From: Hyphomicrobiales bacterium
GTDB taxonomy: Bacteria > Pseudomonadota > Alphaproteobacteria > Rhizobiales > Rhizobiaceae
DNA length: 64,000 nt
Assembly (NCBI GenBank): GCA_900470965.1
Contig: UCCS01000004.1
Coordinates: 1 to 64,000, forward strand
Direction of reading: 5' to 3'
The notes beneath the pieces are model-generated. The model was not told the origin of the DNA and made no database searches. It saw only the letters and a list, made by a program, of their open reading frames with translations. This document shows positions 53,685 through 62,913 of this stretch, piece after piece; the stretch's first letter is position 1, and every line of letters begins with the position of its first letter. The translations under genes and the position numbers were made by a program.

Positions 53685-53721
53685 ATCCATATTGTCTATA
53701 AAAACAGTAGACAATATGGAT
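53685..53721. promoter_or_regulatory. 37-bp inverted repeat before the S-compound operon, containing copy 5 of the shared motif
   Basis: Perfect 14-base arms (ATCCATATTGTCTA and its complement) flank a nine-base centre. The core 53695-53711, TCTATAAAAACAGTAGA, matches 14 of 17 bases of the copy before the FMN reductase. TATAAT on the minus strand (53725-53720) touches the upstream arm and is a good -10. The repeat would cover the transcription start or form a hairpin at the 5' end of the message. Confidence 0.65.
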
Positions 53722-54339
53722 TATAAGAAATCGCTTTCTCATTTCAGGGCAGCAGCAGGAAAAAGCGTTTGGGAGACGGAATAGAAAGCGAACTTCAAAA
53801 CGCATCTCACCGATAGGCGGATCACGCGCCCTGAGAGCCACGACCGCGACAAGCCGAAAGGGCGAGCAGATGGCCGACCGCGCCGACGACGCGGCACAGG
53901 ATGTTATGAATGCTATTCAGAGATCACACGGTGAAAATTGCCTCTCGATCGCTGATCGGCGTCGCAAAACCTTGGTATGAGGTTCGGAGTTCGTACACGA
54001 GCATGGATAGTCGGGCGGCAACAGCACCACGGGTGCGTTTTCAGGCCCTACTCGCGGGAAGAGATATCGATGCCGTTGACGGTCACATATCTATGGAGCT
54101 CGAGCGTCCAAGGCACTGCAGTCGACGCCGACCGGCTTCTGCCCGAGAAGTCGATCTTTCAAGTGTGTGAGTGCAGTCATAGTCGTGGTGGCCTCGGACG
54201 TTCCGGCGGGTCCTGACACCGCATAGATGCCTGCAGAGGCGTCAGCCGTTTCCAACTGACGCCGGTCTGCATGCCTATGGTTTCTCTGCCGGAGCCCAAG
54301 CATCAGACAAATCTGTCAGAATACCCGGGCAGACGATCC
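53722..54339. other. Intergenic stretch, no convincing gene
   Basis: About 620 bases. A short frame from ATG 54070 to 54216 (MPLTVTYLWSSSVQGTAVDA...) starts well after GAGATATCG but ends in unlike sequence and may be a broken small gene. Nothing else supported was found. Confidence 0.4.
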
Positions 54340-56124
54340 TCAAGCGGGCAATTGGAAGATCCAGTTGGCGATCAATACGATGGCGAGACCGCCGGCAAGC
54401 GCGAGGTATGGCAATATCCCGGCCTTTTTGACACCGAGGTCCTGGCCCACGAGCCCGAGGTCGTCCATGGCGCCGGCCGGGAATTTGCCGCCGTCGCGGA
54501 CGTAGTGGCGATAGGCGAAAACCGGCAGGATAAGCGCGGCGAAGATGAAGCCGACCCAGAGCGCGTTGGCGTAGCCCCAGACCTTGGCGCCGGCGCCGAG
54601 GAAGAGCGCGTTGACGAAGGCAAGCACGGTATTGACGCCGATCAGCCAGGTGGGGGCCTTCCAGGGACGCTCGACATGACCGGAATCGATGCGATGGATC
54701 CAGCCGGAATTAAGGTTCAGGAAGTTGAAGATGATGTAACCGACATTGGAGACGGCGAGCACGAAGAAATAGCCGCCAGCATCGGACGCGATCGCCAACA
54801 GGAAAAGATTGAAGGCAAAGTCCGTCCACATCGCCCGGGTCGGGGCGCCGTGTTCGTTGACATGGTCGAGATATTTCGGCAGCCAGCCATCCTTCGAGCC
54901 CTGGTAGAGCGTGCGCGAGGAGCCTGCCATCGCCGTCATGATGGCGAGGAAAAGCGCCATGATCATCAGCACGACGAGAAGCTGGGTGACGACACGGCCG
55001 GCGCCGATCAGTCCGCCGAGTGCTTCGGCGACACCCGTCCCGTCAATGATGCCCGGCGCCAGCATGCCCGCATGACCGAGCACGCCCTGGAAGGCGAAAG
55101 GTACGAGGAAGAAGAACAAGCAGCAGGCAAGGCCGGAATAGAAGATCGCCTTGAAGGTATCCGTCTTGGGGTTCTTCAGTTCGCGCGTATAGCAGACCGC
55201 AGTCTCGAAACCGTAGGTCGACCAGGCGGCGATATAGAGACCGCCGAGGAACAGCGTCCAGCCGCCATTGCTCCAGGTACCGTCGGTGCCGGCATAGGCC
55301 GCCGTTGGCGGAACCAGCCCGGTGACGTTGGCGCTAACGATCTGGCCGCTGATGATCGGATAAAGACCGATGATGAGCAGCGGTACGAGCACGATGATCG
55401 CCAGCCATTTCTGGACGCTCGCCGTCTCGGAGATGCCGCGATGCTGGATCGCAAAGATGATCAGCATCAGGATGCCGCCGATGAAGAAGGTGGCGTTGAT
55501 ATTGGCGGTGGCCAGGAAGGGAATGCTGAAGCTGACGAGCGACCAGCTGCGGATCGCCGGCGTCAGCGCGGATACGCCGTCCGCGCTCAGCAGCGCCTTG
55601 ACCGCATCCTCAGGCGAAGTGCCGGCATGGGCAGCAATATATTCGGCGACGCGGGGGCTATCGGCCGTGATCGAAGCGGCATGCGCGCTGATCCAAGCGA
55701 GGACCGCCTGCGAATCCGCTGCCGGGATCGGGAAGAAGGCATTGAGAATATATCCGGCCGCAATGGCGCAGCCGAGCGAAAGCACCGGAGACCAGGCAAA
55801 CCAGTTGCACCAGACGGACAGCGGCGCGATGAATTTCGAATAGCGCAGCCAGGCCGTGGCGCCATAGACCGATGCGCCACCCGACTTGTTGCCGAACATG
55901 CCGGCGATTTCGGCATAGGTGAAGGATTGCAGGAAGCCCATGATCATCGAGATGATCCAGACCACAAAGGCGAGCTTGCCGGTCGTACCTGCAATACCGC
56001 CGATGGAGAAGAGAACAAGCGGTGGCACGCCGGCTGCCACCCAAAACGCACCCTTCCAGTCAAGCGCGCGTATAAGTTTACCTTCGGTGCCGGCGGCAAC
56101 GCCGGCGTCCACGATATCCGTCAT
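54340..56124 (-). CDS. APC-superfamily amino acid/amine permease
   Basis: 594 residues with about 12-14 hydrophobic segments. The first span region, FWVAAGVPPLVLFSIGGIAGTTGKLAFVVW, holds the glycine-rich helix-1 break of APC transporters, and SFTYAEIAGMFGNKSGGASVYG is the usual helix-2/3 region. A polar insertion of ~75 residues (about 135-210) lies between spans. It diverges from the TMAO demethylase gene, so it may import a methylated amine such as TMA, TMAO or a related osmolyte; this is inferred from position. ATG 56124 was chosen with GGGGAA nine bases upstream. Confidence 0.85.
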   Translation of the reverse strand: MTDIVDAGVAAGTEGKLIRALDWKGAFWVAAGVPPLVLFSIGGIAGTTGKLAFVVWIISMIMGFLQSFTYAEIAGMFGNKSGGASVYGATAWLRYSKFIAPLSVWCNWFAWSPVLSLGCAIAAGYILNAFFPIPAADSQAVLAWISAHAASITADSPRVAEYIAAHAGTSPEDAVKALLSADGVSALTPAIRSWSLVSFSIPFLATANINATFFIGGILMLIIFAIQHRGISETASVQKWLAIIVLVPLLIIGLYPIISGQIVSANVTGLVPPTAAYAGTDGTWSNGGWTLFLGGLYIAAWSTYGFETAVCYTRELKNPKTDTFKAIFYSGLACCLFFFLVPFAFQGVLGHAGMLAPGIIDGTGVAEALGGLIGAGRVVTQLLVVLMIMALFLAIMTAMAGSSRTLYQGSKDGWLPKYLDHVNEHGAPTRAMWTDFAFNLFLLAIASDAGGYFFVLAVSNVGYIIFNFLNLNSGWIHRIDSGHVERPWKAPTWLIGVNTVLAFVNALFLGAGAKVWGYANALWVGFIFAALILPVFAYRHYVRDGGKFPAGAMDDLGLVGQDLGVKKAGILPYLALAGGLAIVLIANWIFQLPA

Positions 56125-56371
56125 CGGTGAAATTCCCCATTCTATTTGTTCGGGACGTAGCTTTGCGTACGTCTCCCTGAACGCGCCTCCCGTGGCATTG
56201 CATGGGCTGCCCGGCATTTTCTCGATCCGCGTTCCCGAGCGGATTTCCGAGTCTCGACCCTTTATGCATAGTGAAGATATTTTCTTTTTAGTCAACATCC
56301 CTTTACTTTCGGGCGGCATTTTGTCAGCATGATTTGCGTGCCGGAGAGCACATCAATCCCATGAGGACCAC
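56125..56371. other. Divergent promoter region, permease and tdm
   Basis: About 250 bases. The AT-rich part near 56270-56320 (AGATATTTTCTTTTTAGTC) is the likely location of promoters in both directions. No clear palindrome or known operator was seen. Confidence 0.45.
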
Positions 56372-58741
56372 ATGCGAGATCTCCATCCCGGGATGTCAGG
56401 GGTGCGACCGGTGTCGGCAAGCATCATCCGCTATCCCGGTATCCCCGCGCTGCCCGAGGGTGTCGAGCGTTACCGCTGCAAGGGCGGTGGATCCCTTGTT
56501 GTTCGCGTCGAGGCAGGCGACCACGTCACCCTAATCGACAGCGAAGGTGGACAAGCCTGCGAGCTTTCCTTCCTCGACGAAAATGGCCGGTTTCAATCGA
56601 CCGGCCTCGGCGCAGCCTTCACCGGCTCGGCCGAAGGACTAAAGGCCATTCTCTCTTCAGGTGATGAGGGCGCCGCCCGGACCCGCACGGCGCTTGAGCG
56701 ACGCGGTGCCGATCTCGCCACGGCAGGTGCGATCCGCATCTTCAGCGAAGCCTCCATTCCCGGCAGCAGGGCGGAGTTTGCGATCACGATGAAGGGTCTG
56801 CTGATTGCCGCCGCACCTGCGACGACGATGTCGCCTGACGCGCAGGATACGGCAACGCCGATCGAGATCCGCATCAGGCGCAGCAGGCTGATCCGCGACT
56901 ATGCCGCCGCCCTCCCTGAGCCGATGGCGGATCCGATCGAGGACATCCGCATCAAGGCAGCGACCGCCTCGGCCTATTTCGTCCGTGCCGGAGAGTTCAT
57001 CCAGATCATCGATGTCTACGGGAGGCAATGCACCGATTTCCAGGCCTTTGCCGCCCGCAAGGTCGATAAGGGCCTTGATCTTGCGCTCGATTCCACCGTG
57101 ACCCGCACCCTGCTCGGCCGCAGCTATCCTGCCCCCGGCCTGCCGTCCAAGGCTTTCGACCGCGATTTCGAGCCGCTGGTGGAAGTCGTCCAGGACACGG
57201 TCGGCCGCCATGACGCATTCGCGACCGCCTGCAATTCGCGCTACTACGACGACATGGGCTATCCCGGCCATGTCAATTGCACCGACAATTTCAATGCGGC
57301 GCTGGCGCCCTACGGCATAGCTGGCCGGAAGGGCTGGGAGGCGCTCAATTATTTCTACAATACGAATATCGACCACAACAACCAGCTCTATCTCGACGAG
57401 CCATGGTCGCGGCCGGGCGATTATGTGCTGATGCGGGCGCTGACCGACCTCGTCTGCGTCTCCTCCTCCTGCCCCGACGATATCGATGCGGCCAACGGCT
57501 GGGATCCGACCGATATCCACGTGCGCACCTTCTCCGGAAAAGAAAAATTCTCAAGAGCGGTAGCCTATCGCATGACCCCTGACGCCGATGCAGAACTGAC
57601 GCGGGAAACCGCCTTCCACCCCCGCCTCTCGGCACTGACGCGGGATTACACCGAATATCGCGGCTACTGGCTGCCAAACCGGTTTTCCTCCGCAGGTCCG
57701 GTCGAGGAATATTGGGCCTGCCGCGAGAAGGCCGCCGTCATCGACCTGTCGCCGTTGCGCAAATTCGAAGTCACGGGCCCGGATGCCGAGGAACTGCTGC
57801 AATATTGCCTGACGCGCGATGTGCGCAAGCTGTCGACCGGGCAGGTTGTCTATTCCGCCATGTGTTACGAGCACGGCGGCATGATCGACGACGGCACGCT
57901 CTTCCGCCTCGGCGACAAGAATTTCCGCTGGATCGGCGGCGACGACTACAGCGGCATATGGCTGCGCGAACAGGCCGAGAAGAAGGGCTTCAAGGCCTGG
58001 GTACGCTCTTCAACAGACCAGATGCACAATATCGCCCTGCAGGGACCAAAGAGCAGGGACATCCTCAAGGAGATCATCTGGACGGCGCCACGCCAGCCTG
58101 AGATCGGCGAGCTCGAATGGTTCCGTTTCACAGTCGGCCGCATCGGTGGCTTTGAAGGCGCTCCGGTCGTCGTCTCGCGTACCGGCTATACCGGCGAACT
58201 CGGCTACGAGATCTTCTGTCATCCGAAGGATGCGCTGACCGTCTTCGATGCCGTCTGGAAGGCCGGCGAACCCTATGGGCTGAAGCCGATGGGACTGGAA
58301 GCGCTCGACATGGTCCGCATCGAGGCAGGCCTCGTCTTCGCCCATCACGAATTCGACGATCAGACCGATCCGTTCGAGGCTGGCATTGGTTTTACCGTGC
58401 CGCTGAAATCCAAGCAGGACGATTTTATCGGCCGCGAGGCGCTGCTGCGCCGCAAGGAGCATCCGCGCCACCTCATGGTTGGCCTCGACGTTAAGGCGAA
58501 CGAAACGGTCGGCCACGGCGACTGCATCCATCTCGGCCGCGCCCAGATAGGCGTCGTCACCAGCGCGACGCGCTCTCCGATCCTCGGCAAGACGATCGCA
58601 CTCGCCCGCATCGACGTGACCCATGCCGGCGTTGGCACCGAGGTCGAGATCGGCAAGCTCGACGGACAGCAGAAGCGCCTGCCGGCGGTGATAGTGCCCC
58701 TATCACACTACGACCCTCAGAAGACGCGACCGCGTTCGTAA
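56372..58741 (+). CDS. tdm: Trimethylamine-N-oxide demethylase
   Basis: 789 residues with the two-part layout of Tdm. The N-terminal half is DUF1989 (two repeats, with EAGDHVTLIDSEGGQACELSF near residue 47 and RAGEFIQIIDVYGRQCTDFQ near 203). Cysteines lie at QCTDF (~219), ATACNSRYYDDMGYPGHVNC (~286-303) and VCVSSSCPDD (~362-368), suited to bind metal. From about residue 420 follows a GcvT tetrahydrofolate domain (YWACREKAAVIDLSPLRKFEVTG... RTGYTGELGYEIF). Known Tdm enzymes split TMAO into dimethylamine and formaldehyde, the latter passed to tetrahydrofolate. GAGGACCAC precedes ATG 56372. It converges with the PAS protein gene. Confidence 0.9.
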   Translation: MRDLHPGMSGVRPVSASIIRYPGIPALPEGVERYRCKGGGSLVVRVEAGDHVTLIDSEGGQACELSFLDENGRFQSTGLGAAFTGSAEGLKAILSSGDEGAARTRTALERRGADLATAGAIRIFSEASIPGSRAEFAITMKGLLIAAAPATTMSPDAQDTATPIEIRIRRSRLIRDYAAALPEPMADPIEDIRIKAATASAYFVRAGEFIQIIDVYGRQCTDFQAFAARKVDKGLDLALDSTVTRTLLGRSYPAPGLPSKAFDRDFEPLVEVVQDTVGRHDAFATACNSRYYDDMGYPGHVNCTDNFNAALAPYGIAGRKGWEALNYFYNTNIDHNNQLYLDEPWSRPGDYVLMRALTDLVCVSSSCPDDIDAANGWDPTDIHVRTFSGKEKFSRAVAYRMTPDADAELTRETAFHPRLSALTRDYTEYRGYWLPNRFSSAGPVEEYWACREKAAVIDLSPLRKFEVTGPDAEELLQYCLTRDVRKLSTGQVVYSAMCYEHGGMIDDGTLFRLGDKNFRWIGGDDYSGIWLREQAEKKGFKAWVRSSTDQMHNIALQGPKSRDILKEIIWTAPRQPEIGELEWFRFTVGRIGGFEGAPVVVSRTGYTGELGYEIFCHPKDALTVFDAVWKAGEPYGLKPMGLEALDMVRIEAGLVFAHHEFDDQTDPFEAGIGFTVPLKSKQDDFIGREALLRRKEHPRHLMVGLDVKANETVGHGDCIHLGRAQIGVVTSATRSPILGKTIALARIDVTHAGVGTEVEIGKLDGQQKRLPAVIVPLSHYDPQKTRPRS

Positions 58742-58747
58742 AAACCT

Positions 58748-59347
58748 TTATTCCACCCTGCGCTGGGCGCTGGTGATCGCCCTTGCGGCTTCTTCGGAAG
58801 AATTGGCGAGCTGGCGCATCTCGGCGGCGAGCACGGCGAAGCCGGATCCCGCCGTCCCCGCCCTTGCCGCCTCGATACCGGCATTGACCGCGAGCAGCTT
58901 CAGGTAGCGCAGCGAGTGCAGGATCTCGTTGGTCTTCGAGGCAGTGATGCGCATACCGGCAGTCTGCTCATCGATACGTTGATAGAGCGACTCAATGTTG
59001 ATGATACTGCCCTCAAGATAGAGCAACTCGCCATTTTCATCCCAGACGCCGCCTCCCGTCTCCGTCACCCAGACGTAATGTCCGTCACGGTGGCGGATAC
59101 GATATTCCATCGTCCAGTCGGTGTGGCTTTCCAGCGCGATGCCGACGACCTCATCCATCAGCGGCACGTCCTCTTCACACATGATCGAGGTGAAGGTGCG
59201 TGTGCTGTTGCCGATGATTTCTTCCGCCGGATAGCCGAAGATGCGTTCGATGCCATCGGTCATCTCCAGCATCGTGTAATTTTCATCCGCACGGCAGCGA
59301 TAGAGAAAACCGCTCATGCGGCCGAGAACACTGCTCTGAAAATCCAT
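58748..59347 (-). CDS. Small soluble PAS-domain protein with truncated chemoreceptor signalling region
   Basis: 199 residues, no membrane segment. Residues ~10-125 form a PAS fold of the PAS_3 type (MTDGIERIFGYPAEEIIGN near 31-49 and RHRDGHYVWVTETGGGVWDENGELLYLEGSIIN). The C-terminus, from about residue 137, is a short methyl-accepting-protein-like hairpin: LHSLRYLKLLAVNAGIEAARAG, then GFAVLAAEMRQLANSSEEAARAI. A normal receptor hairpin is several times longer, so it may act only by pairing with other receptors or as a stand-alone sensor. Same direction as tmm, 118 bases downstream. ATG 59347 was chosen; GTG 59356 is an alternative. Confidence 0.8.
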   Translation of the reverse strand: MDFQSSVLGRMSGFLYRCRADENYTMLEMTDGIERIFGYPAEEIIGNSTRTFTSIMCEEDVPLMDEVVGIALESHTDWTMEYRIRHRDGHYVWVTETGGGVWDENGELLYLEGSIINIESLYQRIDEQTAGMRITASKTNEILHSLRYLKLLAVNAGIEAARAGTAGSGFAVLAAEMRQLANSSEEAARAITSAQRRVE

Positions 59348-59465
59348 GAAGACCACGCCTTGAGAAAATGAGTTGCAGATCGGGTTTGCTTCGTCTCATT
59401 TCAAACACGCCGGAAAGGGCCGCGACGGACGACCCTTTCTCGGTTACGCGGGAGCCTGGGAAAGA

Positions 59466-60803
59466 TCAGTTGCGCAGATATTCCTCCATGGAATCGTCCA
59501 GCGCCTTGACCCAGGGCGTGTGGTGCGTCGGCGACATGTTACCGGTCATCAGCGAACGATAGGCGTGATCGCGGAAGCCCATGATGTTTTCCGCCTTGTG
59601 GTGCTCCCACTCCATGAAGGTCTTGTTGGTCCCCTCAATGTCGAAGCTCGGATAGTCGGTTTCGGCGAGCAGTTCCTTCACGTAGTCGCCCTGGTACCAG
59701 ATCATCTGCTCGGCATCTTCGAGCGTCTCCTCGCGGGCCCGCCACATGTCGAAATTCGCCTTCAGTTCCTCTTCCGACGGCAATTTGATGCGGCCCATCA
59801 TGACGTCGCGTGCCCACCAGGCCTGCACGTCGAACATGTTGAAGGTGTAGAACTGGTCCTGCATGCCGATATAGAAAAGCTGCGGGTTCCTGTCGAAGAT
59901 CACACCCTTGTAGAGATGGTCGGCCCAGAGGCGGTTGGCGGTCTTGAGCCTCAATTCGTCAGGCAGGAAGGGGAAGTGATGCTGGTATCCCGTGCACAGG
60001 ATCAGCGCATCTACTTCCTTCGTTGAACCGTCGAGGAAATGGGCGGTGCGGTTTTCGAGCCTGGTGAGCAGCGGCCGTTCTTCGAAATTATCCGGCCAGT
60101 TGAACCCCATCGGCTTAGACCGATAGCTCGTGGTGACCGACTTGGCGCCGTATTTCCAGCATTGCGAGCCGATATCCTCGGCCGAGTAGCTGCGGCCGAC
60201 GATGAGGATATCCTTGCCCTTGAATTCCAGCGCATCGCGGAAGTCGTGGGCATGCAGTACACGTCCGTTGAAGGTCTTCACGCCCTCGAAATAGGGCACG
60301 TTCGGTGTCGAGAAGTGGCCGCTCGCCACCACGACATAGTCGAATTCCTCGTCGTACATCTGATCCTCGACGCGGTTATGCGCCGTCACCGTGAATTTCT
60401 TCGTGGCATCATCGAAGCGGACCATGCGCACCGGCGTGCTGAAACGTACCCAGTGGCGGACATTCGCCTTCTCGACGCGGCCCTTGATATAGTCCCAAAG
60501 CACGGCGCGCGGCGGATAGGAGGCGATCGGCTTGTCGAAATGCTCCTCGAAGGAATAATCGGCGAATTCGAGGCATTCCTTCGGGCCGTTCGACCAGAGG
60601 TAACGATACATGCTGCCGTGGACCGGCTCGCCATATTCGTCGAGGCCGGTGCGCCAAGTATAGTTCCAAAGCCCGCCCCAGTCGGACTGCTTTTCGAAGC
60701 AGACGATCTCCGGGATTTCGGCGCCCTTCTGGGCGGCCGATTGGAAGGCGCGCAACTGCGCCAACCCGGAAGGACCGGCACCGATGACGGCTACTCTTGT
60801 CAT
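59466..60803 (-). CDS. tmm: Trimethylamine monooxygenase (flavin-containing monooxygenase)
   Basis: 445 residues, the size of bacterial Tmm. The FAD motif GAGPSG is at residues 8-13, the FMO signature FxGxxxHxxxF appears as [11 protein letters not shown], and the NADPH motif is [12 protein letters not shown]. Other strongly Tmm-like stretches are [35 protein letters not shown] and the end [13 protein letters not shown]. It oxidises trimethylamine to TMAO with NADPH and O2. It follows the heme demethylase alpha gene by 83 bases on the same strand and matches tdm functionally. Confidence 0.93.
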   Translation of the reverse strand: MTRVAVIGAGPSGLAQLRAFQSAAQKGAEIPEIVCFEKQSDWGGLWNYTWRTGLDEYGEPVHGSMYRYLWSNGPKECLEFADYSFEEHFDKPIASYPPRAVLWDYIKGRVEKANVRHWVRFSTPVRMVRFDDATKKFTVTAHNRVEDQMYDEEFDYVVVASGHFSTPNVPYFEGVKTFNGRVLHAHDFRDALEFKGKDILIVGRSYSAEDIGSQCWKYGAKSVTTSYRSKPMGFNWPDNFEERPLLTRLENRTAHFLDGSTKEVDALILCTGYQHHFPFLPDELRLKTANRLWADHLYKGVIFDRNPQLFYIGMQDQFYTFNMFDVQAWWARDVMMGRIKLPSEEELKANFDMWRAREETLEDAEQMIWYQGDYVKELLAETDYPSFDIEGTNKTFMEWEHHKAENIMGFRDHAYRSLMTGNMSPTHHTPWVKALDDSMEEYLRN

Positions 60804-60886
60804 GAAGCATTCCCCTCTTGATTATATGTCATTGCTTATTTCGCGCGTCTGAGAAGACGCACGGCGCTGGTGCGCATCGCTGCGCC

Positions 60887-61927
60887 TCAGTCCGGATAAA
60901 TGCCGGGGCTGGTCGGCGCCCCATCGTCGTATTTGGAAAGCCAGTCGATCGTGGTCTCGCGGAAGCGGGTGAGGCCCTTGTAGTCGATAAGCTCCGGCGG
61001 CAGCGTCTTCAACACGCGCGGGAAGCGCCGCGCCCATTTCGGCACGGTGACGAGTTCTTCCATGTTCATCAGGTAGCAGCGGATGACGAAGAGGATGGCA
61101 TTCGAGCGCGGCAGACGCCAGAGGCTTTGCAGCTCGACGCGCAGATGCACCTTCTCGCCGACATTGTCAGGCGTCACCGTCGTGCGGTCGGGACCCCATT
61201 TGTGATAATTCTCAGGACTGGTGTCGAGCCGCGGATTGATCGTCATCGTCCAGTTGAAGCGCCGGGTCGGCTTGCCCTGCTGCAGGTTCAGCAGGAATTT
61301 CAAAGCCCGGTCAAAGACGCCGATCTGGTGGGCGAGCGGCACCGGTCCATGCCATTCCATGAAGTTCATGCCGAGGTCGAAATCGAGCGACCAGTCGGCC
61401 TGCGTCGTCACCATACCGGCATCCATCCAGAGATTGCCGTCGCGCTGATCGACGATGCAGAAATCGCCCTGGGCCTGGCGGGTGATATATTCGAAGGGCT
61501 CGCAGGGCAGCGTCGAGGCATCGCCGAAGGTGAAGCTGTCGTCGATGCCGAGCGGGCGGTTGATCCAGCGCCAATGGTCGCCGTTGCGGATCAGCGTGAA
61601 GTGGTCAGGAAAACCCGCCGCCTGCTCTTCCATCAGCAGTTCGAGCGTGTCCCACTGCGCGCTCATCATGTGCGGCAGAGCCTGATAGCGCAGCGGGTCT
61701 TCCTTCAACACCAGCGCGCGATCGCACATCTCGGCGACATAGTGCTCGTCGACGTCGATCAGGTTTTCGTAAACGGTGTCCGCCCGGCCGCGCACATGCG
61801 GCTCCATATTGACGGAATACATGTATTCGTCGCGGTCGAAGGGAAACGGGAAGCGACGGATGTTCCCGGGGCTGTTCCGATAGCTGAAATCGTCCCGGAA
61901 CGTTTCCTGCTTGAAGGCGATTGCCAT
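60887..61927 (-). CDS. Heme-dependent oxidative N-demethylase, alpha subunit (DUF3445)
   Basis: 346 residues of the DUF3445/HODM-alpha family, in which a PAS-like fold binds heme and oxidises dimethylamine to monomethylamine and formaldehyde. Typical stretches are FPFPFDRDEYMYSVNMEPHV near residue 26, MSAQWDTLELLMEEQAAGFP, WMDAGMVTTQADWSLDFDLGMNFMEWHGPV and VHLRVELQSLWRLPRSNAILFVIRCYL. ATG 61927 follows AGGAG by eight bases. It is the fourth gene of the dmm-type operon, after the GcvT-like, DmmA-like and reductase genes. Confidence 0.88.
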   Translation of the reverse strand: MAIAFKQETFRDDFSYRNSPGNIRRFPFPFDRDEYMYSVNMEPHVRGRADTVYENLIDVDEHYVAEMCDRALVLKEDPLRYQALPHMMSAQWDTLELLMEEQAAGFPDHFTLIRNGDHWRWINRPLGIDDSFTFGDASTLPCEPFEYITRQAQGDFCIVDQRDGNLWMDAGMVTTQADWSLDFDLGMNFMEWHGPVPLAHQIGVFDRALKFLLNLQQGKPTRRFNWTMTINPRLDTSPENYHKWGPDRTTVTPDNVGEKVHLRVELQSLWRLPRSNAILFVIRCYLMNMEELVTVPKWARRFPRVLKTLPPELIDYKGLTRFRETTIDWLSKYDDGAPTSPGIYPD

Positions 61928-61947
61928 GTCCGGTCTCCTTTTTACCG

Positions 61948-62913
61948 TCAAAGATCGAGATGCAGCGTGTTTCCCTCAAAGCGGGAGACACAAATCATCA
62001 CCTTGCGGCCGGATGCTTTTTCTTCGCTCGTCAGATAGACGTCATTGTGCAGCAGCTTGCCATCGCAGGTGACGACCCCGGTCTCGCATTGACCGCAGGC
62101 CCCGCCGCGACAGAGGAAGGGCGCGTCGACGCCCGCCGCCTCGATCGCCTCCAGCATGCTTTCGTGATGGCCGACCTTCACGGTCTTGCCGGATCGCAGC
62201 AGCTCGATCGCGAAGGGCTTACCGGGCAGCGACGACAGGAACCGTTCCGAATGCAGGTTCTGCTCCGGCCAGCCGGCATTCAGCCCCGTCTTCAGCACGC
62301 CGTCGATCATGCCTGTGGGGCCGCAGACATAAAGATGCGTGCCGAGCGGCTGGCTGTCGAGCAGCCGTGTCAGAGGAATGGCGCCGCCTTCGGAGTCGCA
62401 ATAGATCTTGATGCGATGCGGACCGTAGCGCCCCAGCAGTTCCCGCCAGTAGGCGCCGCGGTCCCGCGTGCGGATGGCGTAATGCAGTTCGAAATTGGCG
62501 CTTTCGCGGGAAAACTGCTCCATCATCGCAATGAAGGGCGTAATGCCGATGCCGCCGGCAATCAGAAGATGCTTGCGCCCGCGCCAATCCGGTTGGAACA
62601 GGTTGACGGGATAGCTGACCTTCAGCTCGTCGCCTTCGCTGACCTTCTCATGCATGAAGGTGGAGCCGCCGCGCGAATCCTCGACGTGCAGCACGCTGAT
62701 CTCATAGGCGGCGCAATCATGCGGCGGCGACATCAGCGAATAGGCGTTGCGGCGCATATGGCCGCCATCGTTCATCGAGACGATGACATGGGCGCCGCCG
62801 GAGAAATAAGGCATCGGCTTGCCGTCCAGCCGCTCGAAGCGGAAGCGCTTGACGCGCTCGGCGATCGGGGTGATCCGCACCACGCGGACGGGAATTTCTG
62901 TACCACCGCTCAA
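61948..62913 (-). CDS. FMN/2Fe-2S oxidoreductase, dimethylamine demethylase reductase subunit
   Basis: 321 residues of the phthalate-dioxygenase-reductase (PDR/VanB) type. FMN-binding RRNAYSL lies near residue 54-60, the NAD loop GGIGITPFIAM near 119-129, and the C-terminal 2Fe-2S cluster site is CRGGACGQC plus the later Cys in VMICVSR. It passes electrons from NAD(P)H to the heme alpha subunit. The start is a rare TTG at 62913 with GGAGGAG upstream, overlapping the DmmA stop (TTGA), so its level is probably tied to DmmA translation. Confidence 0.9.
   Translation of the reverse strand: MSGGTEIPVRVVRITPIAERVKRFRFERLDGKPMPYFSGGAHVIVSMNDGGHMRRNAYSLMSPPHDCAAYEISVLHVEDSRGGSTFMHEKVSEGDELKVSYPVNLFQPDWRGRKHLLIAGGIGITPFIAMMEQFSRESANFELHYAIRTRDRGAYWRELLGRYGPHRIKIYCDSEGGAIPLTRLLDSQPLGTHLYVCGPTGMIDGVLKTGLNAGWPEQNLHSERFLSSLPGKPFAIELLRSGKTVKVGHHESMLEAIEAAGVDAPFLCRGGACGQCETGVVTCDGKLLHNDVYLTSEEKASGRKVMICVSRFEGNTLHLDL

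Noticed and set aside
53977..54216. Small plus-strand frame after the S-compound operon promoter
   Set aside because: The part from ATG 54070 looks protein-like for about 30 codons but then ends in unlike sequence, and there is no neighbour support. Left as a note, not called a gene.
54271..56130. A 619-codon open frame on the plus strand opposite the APC permease
   Set aside because: It mirrors the permease codon for codon, its product is highly charged and low in hydrophobic residues, and the permease has clear membrane spans and a ribosome site. It is an artefact of GC-rich antisense sequence.
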